The translations under genes were made by a program, and so were the position numbers. Shown here piece after piece: positions 1 through 10,697 of a DNA stretch of 64,000 bases. Every line of letters starts with the position of its first letter. Position 1 is the first letter of the stretch. The DNA comes from Tritrichomonas musculus (Eukaryota; Parabasalia; Tritrichomonadida; Tritrichomonadidae): assembly GCA_039105265.1 (NCBI GenBank), contig JAPFFF010000011.1:3596001-3660000 (forward strand). The letters run 5' to 3'. Below the pieces are notes generated by a model that saw only the letters and a list, made by a program, of their open reading frames with translations, had not been told where the DNA came from and made no database searches.

Positions 1-379
1 TATAAGAATAATTAAATTAAAAACACAGATATTACAAAGAAACTTCATTTGATAAAAAAGATTTTTAAAAACCAATTTACACTTCAAATGAAAAATATTT
101 GGTATTAAGCAAAAGGATCATCATAGTTTTTTTGATCTAACAAACTTTTGGAAATAAAAATGCTTCCATCATATATCATAGACTAAATAGTGAAGTATTA
201 TCAGAAGAGTTTTAATTTTAATTTTCAATCTTATTATCGCAAAATATCTGTGAATTTATTATTTGTAAAAGCAAAAATAATCAATTACACATTTCTTTCG
301 AGACCAACACAATCTTATTTAAGCCTAATTTTAATGTTTTAAAAATGAATGATCTTTAAAAAAACAATTTTTACCTCCA
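1..379. other. Intergenic, nothing recognised
   Basis: A+T-rich sequence upstream of the first gene. No open frame, repeat or clear initiator motif was found. It presumably holds the promoter of the gene starting at 380 (inference). Confidence 0.5.
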
Positions 380-3300
380 ATGAAAAATTGTAAACGGTTA
401 CTGAGGAAAAGATTGAAAATAACAATTTGGAAAATGGATAGTTATATTGATGAAGAAACACGAAAACAAATTGCTGCGATAAAAATTCAATCAGTTTTTC
501 GAGGATATAATTATCGATACAAACAATCTCTCAAAAATTTATATCACAATTCAGCCAAAATCATTCAAAGAACATGGCGTAGCTATAAAGATAGGCGATG
601 CATACAACGTGTTACTGAAATTCTGGCTCTTTTTAGATTAAATCGCGCATTTCGCCTTTATAGATTGAGGCACCATTCAAGAAAAGTGATAGAACGCTTA
701 CACCAATTTGATGATTTGCTTGGATTCTATCCGGCAAAGTCCAATCCTCCAATACCCAAACCAAAGCCAGTTAAAAAAAAAATGAAAAAGCGTGGTGGAA
801 AAAAATCAGGCTCTTCATTTTTAAAAAGGAATAATTTGAATATGCCAAAAACAAAAAGTAATATTAAAAAAAAGGATTCTAGCAAAGAAATATCAGATGA
901 TACTCTAAGAAGGCCACCAACAACATATGGAGGACCCCCTCGTGCTCGAGTTTCTTTAACTCCAAAAAAGCCTGTTAAGAAGAAAAAGATTATTATCGAA
1001 CTTCCACCGCCTTGGCATAACAAAAACGTCCGTAAATTATCGCAAGGACAGCAAGATGATATGATGTATTATCAAAAAGAGAATTTTAATTGGGCTAAAA
1101 AAGAGCTGATTCCATTGCTTTTTAGGCATTGTAGGCCACTTTTTAATTGTCGTGATGAATTGCGTAAACGAAATCAAGGTTTCATGGAAAGAATTGTAAC
1201 GAAAAATTTTTTTTGTCCTATTACACGAACAATTAAATCGATTAATATCAAAATACCAAAAGCAATTACTTTTATTGGTCAAACCAAAAATATGAACGAT
1301 GTTGCTCAAAACGGTTGTGCCTTTGTTGTAGCTTCTAGTGTTGGCTATGTTATCGTTGAACCAAAATCATTAACTGCTGATAATATCATTTCCCATGCAT
1401 TATTTAATCTCAAAAGTCCTCTTTTAGATGTTGCAATAAGTCCTATAACGGGCCAGGTTGTTGGTATCGATTCATTCTGGATGTTACATCTTTTTGAGCA
1501 TGAAAGAACCATTTTAACGTATGATCTTTCTCCTCATCTTGAAGTAAAGTTACCAAAATCAGGAAATTATTTAGTTTTTGACCGATTTGGTTTATTATGG
1601 GTTAATTTATTTCCTCAAAAAGGTTCAATGTTATTAATGGATACTCTTACATTACAGCCAACAATTTACCTTAATTTAGATAATCTTTCAACAGTTCATC
1701 GATTTATGAGAACTAATATTTCAATGATTCCATTATATTTTAAAGATAAACCGTATGGTTTTATAGGAACTTTTTCTTCCTTTCCAGAGATATACATTTT
1801 TTCGTTAGATTTCCAAAAATTTAAAAAATTAAGTCATCCGAAAATGCAATGCAATCCCTCAATTAAACAAGCAAACCAAAGAATTTATATTTGGTCAAAA
1901 GAATGTTTTATATATGTTTATGAATTAAATGAAATTATAGATTTTATAAGTCAAATTGCAATTATTGAAATAAATTCACCACCAACTGACATTTGTGCGA
2001 CCTCTGATCCAGACATGCTATATATCTCATGCGAAGATCATACAGTTCATGCAATTCTAGGCAAAACCACGCAACATCCATTACGTTTATCGACTGCTAG
2101 AATGGACCAGGATGAAGTTTTATGTTGCGAAGTTTTGCTTGGTCCAATGAAATTCACAAAAAGTCGAAATCAATATCAAGAAGTAGCTGTTTATAAGTTT
2201 GCATGGATGCCAACCAAAATGTCAGCTGCCGTTTATTCTGATAAATTAACATTAGTCATTGTAGCATTTGAAGATTCATCAGTTTCATCAGTTTGGTTTG
2301 TTATCGATGCTCAAACGTGTAAATGTATTGATTTTGATTCTTTTAAATATTCAAAGCCAGAATTTTCGTTAACTCTTGCATCAAGTAACTTCAATGACCA
2401 TGTTATTAAAGTACAGAAAAAAAGAGATGATTTTTTAAGTAAACTCGCATTTTTTGATAAAATAGATGAAACATCAAATACTGCATTAATGAATAATATG
2501 TTTAATCCTTCAAAAGGGCAATTCGGTTTTTCACAATTTTTCTTAAGTGTTGATTTAAGAAAAGTGTTTTCTTTCATTCCAGATATGCCACCTAAAACAA
2601 TTAGTGCTTATCAATTATATCATTATTTGTATAGAATCGGCCAATTACCGATTGAAATTTCAACTTTTCCTTCTTTCTTAGAAAAATTTGCTCCAACTGA
2701 AATGAAAAGAGTTTTACCAACAGAAGAACTCATTACTAATCCAAGATTTCCAGTTAAAACGACTGGTTTTTATTCATCGATGGTTAATTTCACATTTGAT
2801 AGTAATGGAATCAGTGATGTTTTTGATGCAATTAATCCATATTCATGTCTAAAAGCAGATCTTGGTAAATATACATTGACATCCATTGCTGAGTCGATAG
2901 CAGTTAAGCATTCAAGACAGCGAGCATGGCTTGCATATTATCAAAAATCATGTTTAGTTCAAAAACTCGAAAACTTGACAACATTAGAAGATACTGTTAA
3001 AACAGAATTAATGAGTCGAGTTCAAAAAGGGATTACACAATCATTTCTTAAGAATCAACTAAATAAGATGCAGCCTGTTCCATTAATTAACATTCATGAA
3101 GCAGCTCCAAGAATGAGCAATCGAAACATTGAATTTGTCAAGAAAGCAAATCGGAATCCATTATTGAATGACAACATTCATCAAAGTATTTGTGACTCAT
3201 GGTCCAAATACACATTATATTACAGGGATGATTCATCACAATTATTTCTACGTGCACTTCATGTGCCTTCTAGTATAATGAGTCATTCAACAGTTCAAGC

Positions 3301-6300
3301 TCACTTTGATTTAGTTCGACGTGTTTCGCATGCTTCGAAAAAAGTCATCAGTTCAGTTCATAGCTTTAATAATTCATTAAAAGATGAATCAGTAACAGTT
3401 ATTGCAGTGAATGAAGATGTTCGAGCGCTTCCACTTTCTCATTATTTAACAATCCATTCTTATCTTGGTGGAAGTGCACGTTTAATTTCGGCTGTTAAAT
3501 CACTTTTTTCAAGAATTTTAATCTGTCTTTATCAACTTCATAAAGCTAATATCATTACAAAGACCGTTTGTCCTTCTAATATATTATTAAATTCAACAGA
3601 TTTAACCGTCAAATTAGGTAATGTTTATGATTGCCAACAATTAGCTGCTAACGGAAAATGTGTTCATTTGCCTTTTTCTGCTGATTTTGGTAAAGATACA
3701 AATCCTTTCTTACCTCCTGAATATTTTCATGTACCTCCACGTCATTTTACAACCGCTTTTGATGTCTGGCAGTTTGGGATGACTTTGCTTTATGTATTAA
3801 CTGGCTATTTACCACCTTCTTATGGGTCAGAATTGAAAAAGCATTTAAATCACCAGATATTGGCTAATGATAAAAGGCATGTAAGAATTGAACTTGGTAA
3901 TGAACTTGATGATCCCCCAATTTATCCAAAAGTTCTCTTCTTTTATGATTGGCTTAAAGATGCGCCTTTGGTAGCAAGTACAGATAGGAATATTGGTGAT
4001 CGCGGTGAATGCTTTTTTTCAACACCTAAAGTTGAAAGACCTGCAACAATTCTTGATCTTGATAAATATAAATTGCTCCCTTTTAAAAATACAAAAATTC
4101 ATTATGACGAATCTAAAGTTTTTATTGAAATTATATCGTCGTGTCTTCAAATCGATCCTGAAAAGAGACCAACTGTTGAGCAATTATTATGTACATATCC
4201 TTTTAATCAAACTTCTCAAGTTACTGAAATTTTTGATAGTTATATGAAAAGTCCTGATCCTAACGTGTTTGTATCTCAATTTTTCGCGCCAATTTTGAAT
4301 AATTTGAATGAAAATAATTTTATATTCGCAATTGGAATTATCAGTTCTTTATTGTTTTATGAAGCATTAACACCTGATGATAGTCAATATTCATTCCCAC
4401 TCGATATAAGATCAAACGAACGAGTTATTGAATGCCTTTTCCAACTTCAATTTGTTGATAAGATTGTAACATTCGTGATAAATTTAATGAGTAATCAAAT
4501 TACAAAAATGGATGTCATTCCTACTCTAACATATGAAAATGTTTGCTTTGATGCTATACATAGATTTTTCATGAGATTTGTATCTTCTGTAGAAAAAGGA
4601 ACTGGCGCCCTCTTAGGTCATGTTGATGAAGTTATTATGTCCCTTCTTGCTTTATATGCTGCTTCTCCTCTCTTAAGGCATAATAGTGGATCTTTAAAGT
4701 CAAGTCCTATTGAATTATTTGATTATTCAACCGTTGACTCAGCATGCGTTTATATGTTCACTTATACAAAATTACATCCTTTAATTAGATATGCTTTAGA
4801 AGCTTCGCCTTTTATAATGAATTCATTGATAAGAACTACTGAGCATGATGATACTTATTTTAATAGTTTTTTGAATGTATCTGAAATTGCATATTATTTC
4901 TCATCATCATTATTATCAACTAACGATAAGCAAAAAATCAATCATATAAAAACATTAGCTGCGATATGGCAAAATGGTCAACAGATATCAATTGTCCGTC
5001 TTTTTTTAGATTTCAAAATTCCTCAAAAAATCATTCACAGTTATTATTCGCCACCGGTTCGAAATGAAGCTTCATCATTCATTTGCTCTGCTTTTCGTGT
5101 TGTTAAATTAAAATCGTTTGATCCGACATGTATTCTCTTGCAGAATGTTTTATGTCAACCTACAGTAGTATTGCATTGTGCTACCTCAATTAAGCCATCA
5201 AATACAAGTGAATTGCTAAAGCCTGCTTCAGTAGAAATTATTCGTTCGATTCTATTTGGAGAATCTGCTGCAGCCATAATATTACTTGTTGTCAATGACA
5301 TTCTTTGGTCAATTGCAGAACTGTCAAAAGATTCAACTTTTGCTAACCTAATCAACGATATAATATCTTATTCATCTATATTTGTAATCCAAATAATTAT
5401 GTCATCACAGCATTTGCAGCATCAATTGGGAGAAAATGGTATTGATTTTATTCCAAATCTTGATTATAGAGACGTTAATGAATCATTGGATCTTGATGAA
5501 ACATTAACAATTGCAAAAAGACTTTCAGCTGCTTTATTTATTCGTCAGTCACCTCTTCCTGCAGACCTTAGGCAACAAACACCTCCGATTAAGCAATCTT
5601 GTGATTTTCTATCTCGAGCAGTAGGATTATTATTAAAAGAATGTATAAGACTCGCTGTTTCAATTGATAACCAAGTTTATGATGCATCAAAATATGATTT
5701 AAAAGGATCAAAAATGCTGAAAGCTAAAACAAAAGTTAAAGAAGAAAAATTTTCTAAAAAATTATCTTTGATCAATGAAATGTGTGATGCTTTGCAGCAT
5801 CTATTTCGTTGTCTTTGTTTTTATTGGCGTAATTCTAATGAGCAATTGTCAACACAACTTTTTGACGATATTAAAAATACAATCATTCAGCAAATTCCTT
5901 TTTGCAACTCGTTACCGCACCCATCATCAAAGGTGCATCAATCCCTGCAAAGGATGATTTTATATTGTATTCAAAATCTTCCAAACGATTCTCCAGTAAT
6001 CAAACTATTAAACGATTTTGGTGATTTGTGGCCACAAGTTATGCATCGTGATATTTTATTCATAATGTCCTGTGTCGATAAAGACGTAACCCAAACTCAA
6101 ATGTTAGAAAGATATCCAATTGAAAAAAATATAAGAATTGAAATGTTAAAATCAATGATTACAAGCCAATTAATTGGTAATTTCTTGCCAATATTTAAAA
6201 TCATAATTGATGAAATGCTTTACAATAAAACCGAATTTAAATACGATTCAACAGCAATGTTAAATCTAGCCCAACGCTTTCCAATGAGATCAGAAGCAAT

Positions 6301-6781
6301 ATCAATCATATTATTTGTTCTGGAATTCAGAGAAAGATATGAATCTGCCTCCAAGCAGCTAGCTAGTGAATTGGTTTATAATCAATTTATCGAAAAAGAA
6401 AGGAAATTAACAGAAGAAGACGATAATCATTTTCTTGTAAATTCATCAATATTATTCATGAAAATGGTTACTCAGTGCTATGGATTATTTACTGAACTTA
6501 TTATTAAAAAAGCTCAAGCTTTGCTTGAATCTCTTTGTCTTAGATTCTCTAGAGATATTGTTGATGTTGATATATTTGCCCAGCCAGAAGAGCCAAAGCA
6601 AACACGGAAGCCAGTTCAAAATTTGACTGTTAAAGAAATGTGGAATAAGCCGTTAACCTCTTTACCAAAAGCTCCAAAGGTAATTGGCGCAATGACATCA
6701 ATTAAAACATCGAGGCCTGCAACTGCATTTACGTCTACTAAGAGAACAATCACTGTTTCTCGTCCAACAACGCCTCGTTAA
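380..6781 (+). CDS. Giant IQ-motif protein with pseudokinase domain
   Basis: A 2,133-residue single-exon protein. Residues about 28-90 hold two to three IQ-like calmodulin-binding segments (AIKIQSVFRGYNYRY, AKIIQRTWRSYKDRR). A Lys/Pro-rich linker follows (about 120-210), then a region of short beta-like repeats (about 280-680) that could be a propeller. Residues about 960-1275 have a protein-kinase fold: an LYQLH helix, then ITKTVCPSNILL where HRDxKPxN should be, KLGNV in place of DFG, a PPEYF segment, DVWQFGM and a closing EKRPTVEQLL. The catalytic Asp and the DFG Asp are missing, so it is probably a pseudokinase. The rest looks helical (HEAT-like, inference), with a basic Ser/Thr/Pro tail. 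The ATG at 380 is the first in frame; an ATG at 434 is an alternative. Likely a calmodulin-regulated scaffold, perhaps cytoskeletal; the role is a guess. Confidence 0.85.
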   Translation: MKNCKRLLRKRLKITIWKMDSYIDEETRKQIAAIKIQSVFRGYNYRYKQSLKNLYHNSAKIIQRTWRSYKDRRCIQRVTEILALFRLNRAFRLYRLRHHSRKVIERLHQFDDLLGFYPAKSNPPIPKPKPVKKKMKKRGGKKSGSSFLKRNNLNMPKTKSNIKKKDSSKEISDDTLRRPPTTYGGPPRARVSLTPKKPVKKKKIIIELPPPWHNKNVRKLSQGQQDDMMYYQKENFNWAKKELIPLLFRHCRPLFNCRDELRKRNQGFMERIVTKNFFCPITRTIKSINIKIPKAITFIGQTKNMNDVAQNGCAFVVASSVGYVIVEPKSLTADNIISHALFNLKSPLLDVAISPITGQVVGIDSFWMLHLFEHERTILTYDLSPHLEVKLPKSGNYLVFDRFGLLWVNLFPQKGSMLLMDTLTLQPTIYLNLDNLSTVHRFMRTNISMIPLYFKDKPYGFIGTFSSFPEIYIFSLDFQKFKKLSHPKMQCNPSIKQANQRIYIWSKECFIYVYELNEIIDFISQIAIIEINSPPTDICATSDPDMLYISCEDHTVHAILGKTTQHPLRLSTARMDQDEVLCCEVLLGPMKFTKSRNQYQEVAVYKFAWMPTKMSAAVYSDKLTLVIVAFEDSSVSSVWFVIDAQTCKCIDFDSFKYSKPEFSLTLASSNFNDHVIKVQKKRDDFLSKLAFFDKIDETSNTALMNNMFNPSKGQFGFSQFFLSVDLRKVFSFIPDMPPKTISAYQLYHYLYRIGQLPIEISTFPSFLEKFAPTEMKRVLPTEELITNPRFPVKTTGFYSSMVNFTFDSNGISDVFDAINPYSCLKADLGKYTLTSIAESIAVKHSRQRAWLAYYQKSCLVQKLENLTTLEDTVKTELMSRVQKGITQSFLKNQLNKMQPVPLINIHEAAPRMSNRNIEFVKKANRNPLLNDNIHQSICDSWSKYTLYYRDDSSQLFLRALHVPSSIMSHSTVQAHFDLVRRVSHASKKVISSVHSFNNSLKDESVTVIAVNEDVRALPLSHYLTIHSYLGGSARLISAVKSLFSRILICLYQLHKANIITKTVCPSNILLNSTDLTVKLGNVYDCQQLAANGKCVHLPFSADFGKDTNPFLPPEYFHVPPRHFTTAFDVWQFGMTLLYVLTGYLPPSYGSELKKHLNHQILANDKRHVRIELGNELDDPPIYPKVLFFYDWLKDAPLVASTDRNIGDRGECFFSTPKVERPATILDLDKYKLLPFKNTKIHYDESKVFIEIISSCLQIDPEKRPTVEQLLCTYPFNQTSQVTEIFDSYMKSPDPNVFVSQFFAPILNNLNENNFIFAIGIISSLLFYEALTPDDSQYSFPLDIRSNERVIECLFQLQFVDKIVTFVINLMSNQITKMDVIPTLTYENVCFDAIHRFFMRFVSSVEKGTGALLGHVDEVIMSLLALYAASPLLRHNSGSLKSSPIELFDYSTVDSACVYMFTYTKLHPLIRYALEASPFIMNSLIRTTEHDDTYFNSFLNVSEIAYYFSSSLLSTNDKQKINHIKTLAAIWQNGQQISIVRLFLDFKIPQKIIHSYYSPPVRNEASSFICSAFRVVKLKSFDPTCILLQNVLCQPTVVLHCATSIKPSNTSELLKPASVEIIRSILFGESAAAIILLVVNDILWSIAELSKDSTFANLINDIISYSSIFVIQIIMSSQHLQHQLGENGIDFIPNLDYRDVNESLDLDETLTIAKRLSAALFIRQSPLPADLRQQTPPIKQSCDFLSRAVGLLLKECIRLAVSIDNQVYDASKYDLKGSKMLKAKTKVKEEKFSKKLSLINEMCDALQHLFRCLCFYWRNSNEQLSTQLFDDIKNTIIQQIPFCNSLPHPSSKVHQSLQRMILYCIQNLPNDSPVIKLLNDFGDLWPQVMHRDILFIMSCVDKDVTQTQMLERYPIEKNIRIEMLKSMITSQLIGNFLPIFKIIIDEMLYNKTEFKYDSTAMLNLAQRFPMRSEAISIILFVLEFRERYESASKQLASELVYNQFIEKERKLTEEDDNHFLVNSSILFMKMVTQCYGLFTELIIKKAQALLESLCLRFSRDIVDVDIFAQPEEPKQTRKPVQNLTVKEMWNKPLTSLPKAPKVIGAMTSIKTSRPATAFTSTKRTITVSRPTTPR

Positions 6782-6981
6782 ATTTTATTGTTATATTATA
6801 TATATATGTTTATTATTTGTTAATAATTATAGATTTGATCTTAATATTTGTACACAAATATTAGAAACTATTTTTGTTTTTTCTTAAAATAATATCGGAA
6901 TTACTTATCTTTGTTTTGTTTTTCTTTTATTGTTACATGCGGCCAAATATGAACAGAAAATAAAATTTTTAAAAAATTAAG

Positions 6982-9564
6982 GTGATTATATTACTTTTCT
7001 TATTTTTACCTTTCCAAAAGGCTTATAGTTTTCGAAGTCGATCATTTCGATGTGATAATCGCGATTGTTCTGTCAGAACTCACACATCAATTTTTCGTGA
7101 ATCAATATTGTACAGAATTGAACTTTTTCTTACATCAGACAATCAAAACATAGATGAAGATGCAACAAAAGCTGCGCAAGAAGCAGGACTTTTTCCTTAT
7201 ATTATTCCAGAAACTTACGATGACATCAACTGCCTCAACCAGAACATGAGCACACGTTTTCAAACTACAGTTAATTCATGGAACTTTAGTTTTTTTGGTG
7301 AATGTAAACGCCGTTATTGTTATAAAGTTATACCTAATATCAACATAAATATTGATACCTCCTCAACAAAGCTATGCTTTCTCATACAACCAGGTGTTTT
7401 TCTCACGTCTGATGAAAATGTTACTGTATTTGGGAGAGTTATTGATCCAAATGACATGCAATCTTTTTTAAATAATGAAGAGATTCCAGAAATAGACAGA
7501 GTATTTAATCAGCCAACAAATCCTGAGTTTTCAATTGTTCATTATCGTCAACAATTTTCTTACCCAATTTCATCTTCCAAAGGATTAATATATTCTCCAG
7601 ATCATTACCATAATATATATTATATCAGCCCCAATTTTCCATTTTTGCGAAATGTATGGGAAACATTAGAGGATGTTTTTCTAACACAATATGAATATGA
7701 TGTGTTAACATCAAATAGTTTTAAAAAGCATGAATTTTCATACTACTATTCGCCAACATCCTTTTACTCAGGGCCTGGAAACTATTCCTTATCATATGAT
7801 CAGAACACAAATCGTGATTTAATTTATGCTTATTATAGTACAAATCATTCATTATATATAGATGGACCATTAATTTCACAAATCCAAATTTTGAATGATG
7901 AAATAGACGCTGATTCATATTCGATTTGTGGTGGAATTATATTATTCTCCAATTATTATAAAACAAGTATAGTTTTACTCTCAATCTTATATAATAATAT
8001 TTCTAACGAATATCACATTTCAAAGCATTATCAAGACGAAGATGATCCTGAAAACTTTAGTTATTATGAAAAACTTGAGTATCCTCATTATGTTTTGAAT
8101 CAGACTGCCAAATATCCATACCCAAGAGGATGGAACGTTAATACGAGCGACTATTATTATGAGGATATAGGTACAAAAGATGAATATATGTTGCAGCCAA
8201 CAAGCATAACTGGTGTCCATTTGTTTGGTCAAAAATATTGTCAATGGAGCATGATTTATGGAAACTTTTTGGCTGTTTCAAACACTTTTGCGAGGACATA
8301 CTTTATAATTATGACTCTTGGCAATGGTGAAAAAATAGAAAAAATATTTGCATCAAATGAAACTTCAAGATTTGCTCTTTTAACAACTAATCACATGATT
8401 TATTATGGAGATACTTATTCAAATATTGTTGAAAGAGTCCCTTACGAGCTAGTTGATGGTTTAAATATAACAACAGCATTAATCTTATTTAATTCAGATG
8501 AAGTTCTAGAACTTGTTGATGTAAATGATCCTAAAAACCCAATTCATCACCAATTTCCTCCTGAATCAATTCCAATGTCAACAAATTGGTGTCCATATCG
8601 AAAAGTTACTTATGAATTATACGATATTGACTACTTCACACGTGTTAGGCAGCCAGTAAGTGATTCTTCTTTCCCTCCACAAATTTATGTTGATCATTCT
8701 GATACATTTCACTTTGCCATACATGCAACTTATCAAGGAAAAGTGCCAAATTTGCTTTTTGCAGCTCCTTTTTATTTCACCCTAAATTATTCTAAAAAAA
8801 TAGACTATTCACATTCAATGATTACTTATAACTTTTGGATCAAAGATGCTCTGACTTTTGAAGATTTTGTTAATTCAGGAAATCAATATATTGGTAGAAC
8901 TGAAAGAATTGACTTTTTCTTTGAAAATTCATCGTCAGTATGTTTAAATTTCCACACATTTTTTGATATTACTTCAGGATGTTTACCAGGACTTTCACTC
9001 CAGTATGAATTTGAAGATAAGAAAAAATTTTTCAACGGAGAAGATATGGAATTCCTTCAATTTTCAAGATATTGGGTACCTCAATTTTATCTCTATGATA
9101 GTACAAGAGATATGAAAATTCCATATACAGGTTTGATAGAAATTTCTATTATTGGTTATGGCACAACAGAATCCAAATTTAAACTTAACAATGACCCAGA
9201 ATTCAATACTGGTAAAAACAATCGTGTTTTCGGTTATACTTCAGATATACTCGCAACAGCCGCAATTGCTGAGAATTGTACAATTGAATGGCTTTGCCAA
9301 GTTGGATCTGTTTGTAATAGAGTATCTCCAAAATTTCCTAATCCACCCGTTTATTACTTGAAATTGAGGGCGAGAACTATTCCTAGAGATTTACCAAATT
9401 CAACTTATTGTACTCTTGAGAAAGAGTTTTACCTTGAAATAAGTGGAATTCCTATGGATGCTGGTACTATGGCAACTATTCTTATCGTAACAATCATACT
9501 CTTATTTATAATTTTAAGAATTCTTTATCACTATTCAGATCGTATGAGTTTCATGAAAGATTGA
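6982..9564 (+). CDS. Type I membrane glycoprotein, possibly CatSper-auxiliary-like
   Basis: About 860 residues. The N-terminus (IILLFLFLPFQKAYS) is a signal peptide. A Cys-containing ectodomain with many N-x-S/T sites follows, then one C-terminal membrane span (MATILIVTIILLFIILRILY) and a short basic tail. Segments such as FALLTTNHMIYYGDT (propeller-like blade), SGCLPGLSLQYEF and VPQFYLYD followed by YTGLIEISIIGYG recall the layout of the CatSper beta/gamma/delta/epsilon ectodomains. This is a by-eye resemblance only. The frame has no ATG at its 5' end: a stop lies at 6970, the open frame begins with GTG at 6982, directly before the signal peptide, and the next in-frame ATG comes about 90 codons later. 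A base change in the start codon, a non-ATG start or a short 5' exon are possible. It lies 200 bp downstream of the preceding gene on the same strand. Confidence 0.75.
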   Translation: MIILLFLFLPFQKAYSFRSRSFRCDNRDCSVRTHTSIFRESILYRIELFLTSDNQNIDEDATKAAQEAGLFPYIIPETYDDINCLNQNMSTRFQTTVNSWNFSFFGECKRRYCYKVIPNININIDTSSTKLCFLIQPGVFLTSDENVTVFGRVIDPNDMQSFLNNEEIPEIDRVFNQPTNPEFSIVHYRQQFSYPISSSKGLIYSPDHYHNIYYISPNFPFLRNVWETLEDVFLTQYEYDVLTSNSFKKHEFSYYYSPTSFYSGPGNYSLSYDQNTNRDLIYAYYSTNHSLYIDGPLISQIQILNDEIDADSYSICGGIILFSNYYKTSIVLLSILYNNISNEYHISKHYQDEDDPENFSYYEKLEYPHYVLNQTAKYPYPRGWNVNTSDYYYEDIGTKDEYMLQPTSITGVHLFGQKYCQWSMIYGNFLAVSNTFARTYFIIMTLGNGEKIEKIFASNETSRFALLTTNHMIYYGDTYSNIVERVPYELVDGLNITTALILFNSDEVLELVDVNDPKNPIHHQFPPESIPMSTNWCPYRKVTYELYDIDYFTRVRQPVSDSSFPPQIYVDHSDTFHFAIHATYQGKVPNLLFAAPFYFTLNYSKKIDYSHSMITYNFWIKDALTFEDFVNSGNQYIGRTERIDFFFENSSSVCLNFHTFFDITSGCLPGLSLQYEFEDKKKFFNGEDMEFLQFSRYWVPQFYLYDSTRDMKIPYTGLIEISIIGYGTTESKFKLNNDPEFNTGKNNRVFGYTSDILATAAIAENCTIEWLCQVGSVCNRVSPKFPNPPVYYLKLRARTIPRDLPNSTYCTLEKEFYLEISGIPMDAGTMATILIVTIILLFIILRILYHYSDRMSFMKD

Positions 9565-9631
9565 TTTTTGTATTATTGGATTGTTCTTTTATTTTTAATT
9601 TATAAATAGCATAATATATATAGTACAATGT

Positions 9632-9749
9632 CTTTTTTTTTTTTTTTTTTTGCATGTACAAAAAAATTTTTTTGTAACTCATTGAAATTTAAATATTCAT
9701 ACAAATTTTCTAAAAATTCAGAAAAAATACAAAAAAAAAAAAAAAAAAA
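9632..9749. repeat. Poly-T and poly-A tracts
   Basis: A T run of about 20 (near 9632-9650) and an A run of about 19 (9731-9749) just before the left end of the TIR element at 9756. These are simple homopolymers common in this genome; no function is claimed. Confidence 0.6.
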
Positions 9750-9755
9750 TTGATT

Positions 9756-10697
9756 CACTCAATCCACTTTTACTACAAAAAAAATACAGTATTTTTGTAG
9801 CACTACAAAACTATTCAATTTTGTATTTTGCCTTGTATTATTTGTATTTTGCCTTATTATTATAGCTTATTACTCTACAGAGATATTTTTTTGTTTATTT
9901 CCACAATGTTAATTTTTTTAAATTATTTTTATCATTGATATTAAAAATATTAAAATCATCACTTAAAAATCATTTTTAAAAAAAAACAATCAAATAAAAT
10001 TACAGATAAATTTTATATCAAAAAGTTAAAAATTAAATTTTAAATCATTGAAATTTGAATTGATATTATTTATATGATACTTTAAAAAGTTAAATTTTTA
10101 ATGTTTATTTTTTTCAATTTTTTTCATGAATGAAAACTTTTTTCCTCCTCATTTTGCATTTCAAAAATCAAAAAATATGATTTTTATTTTATATATAATG
10201 TATATTATAATATATTTTATATTTAATAAAAAATGAATTATAATTGATTATTTTTATTAAATAATAATTGGCAAAAAAAACATTTTTTTGACATGATTAT
10301 GTTTTAGCTACGATATATTTAGTAATTTTGAAATTAAACAAGAAAAACATGGTTTTAACAAAAATTAACAACTTATAAATTTTTTTTTTGTACGTTAATT
10401 TATCTTTTATCGATTTAATGATATCTTTTTTATAATTTCCTTTCAACTCTGGTTTGATTTAATATACGAAAAATGTTTCATGAATGATACTCTGCTTATA
10501 AACGATTTTGAACAAGTTGAACAAAAAGTTAACAAAATATATTTAGATATTATGATGAGTAGACTGACCTATTTAAAATCTCAAAGACTAGGCTTGTTTA
10601 TATGGTTAACATTTGGATTAACACAGAATGGCATGCAAATCCACTTGTGAACATCCAAATTGAGCGTTTGTAGTTTTTAGCAAAAGTGGATTGAGTG
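9756..10697. mobile_element. Non-autonomous TIR element (about 940 bp)
   Basis: The left end reads CACTCAATCCACTTTTACTA and the right end, reverse-complemented, reads CACTCAATCCACTTTTGCTA: 19 of 20 bases match in inverted orientation. The flanks show ATT on both sides (GATT before, ATTG after), which could be a short target duplication. The interior is A+T-rich with no open frame, so it would depend on a transposase made elsewhere. The family is not identified. Confidence 0.55.
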
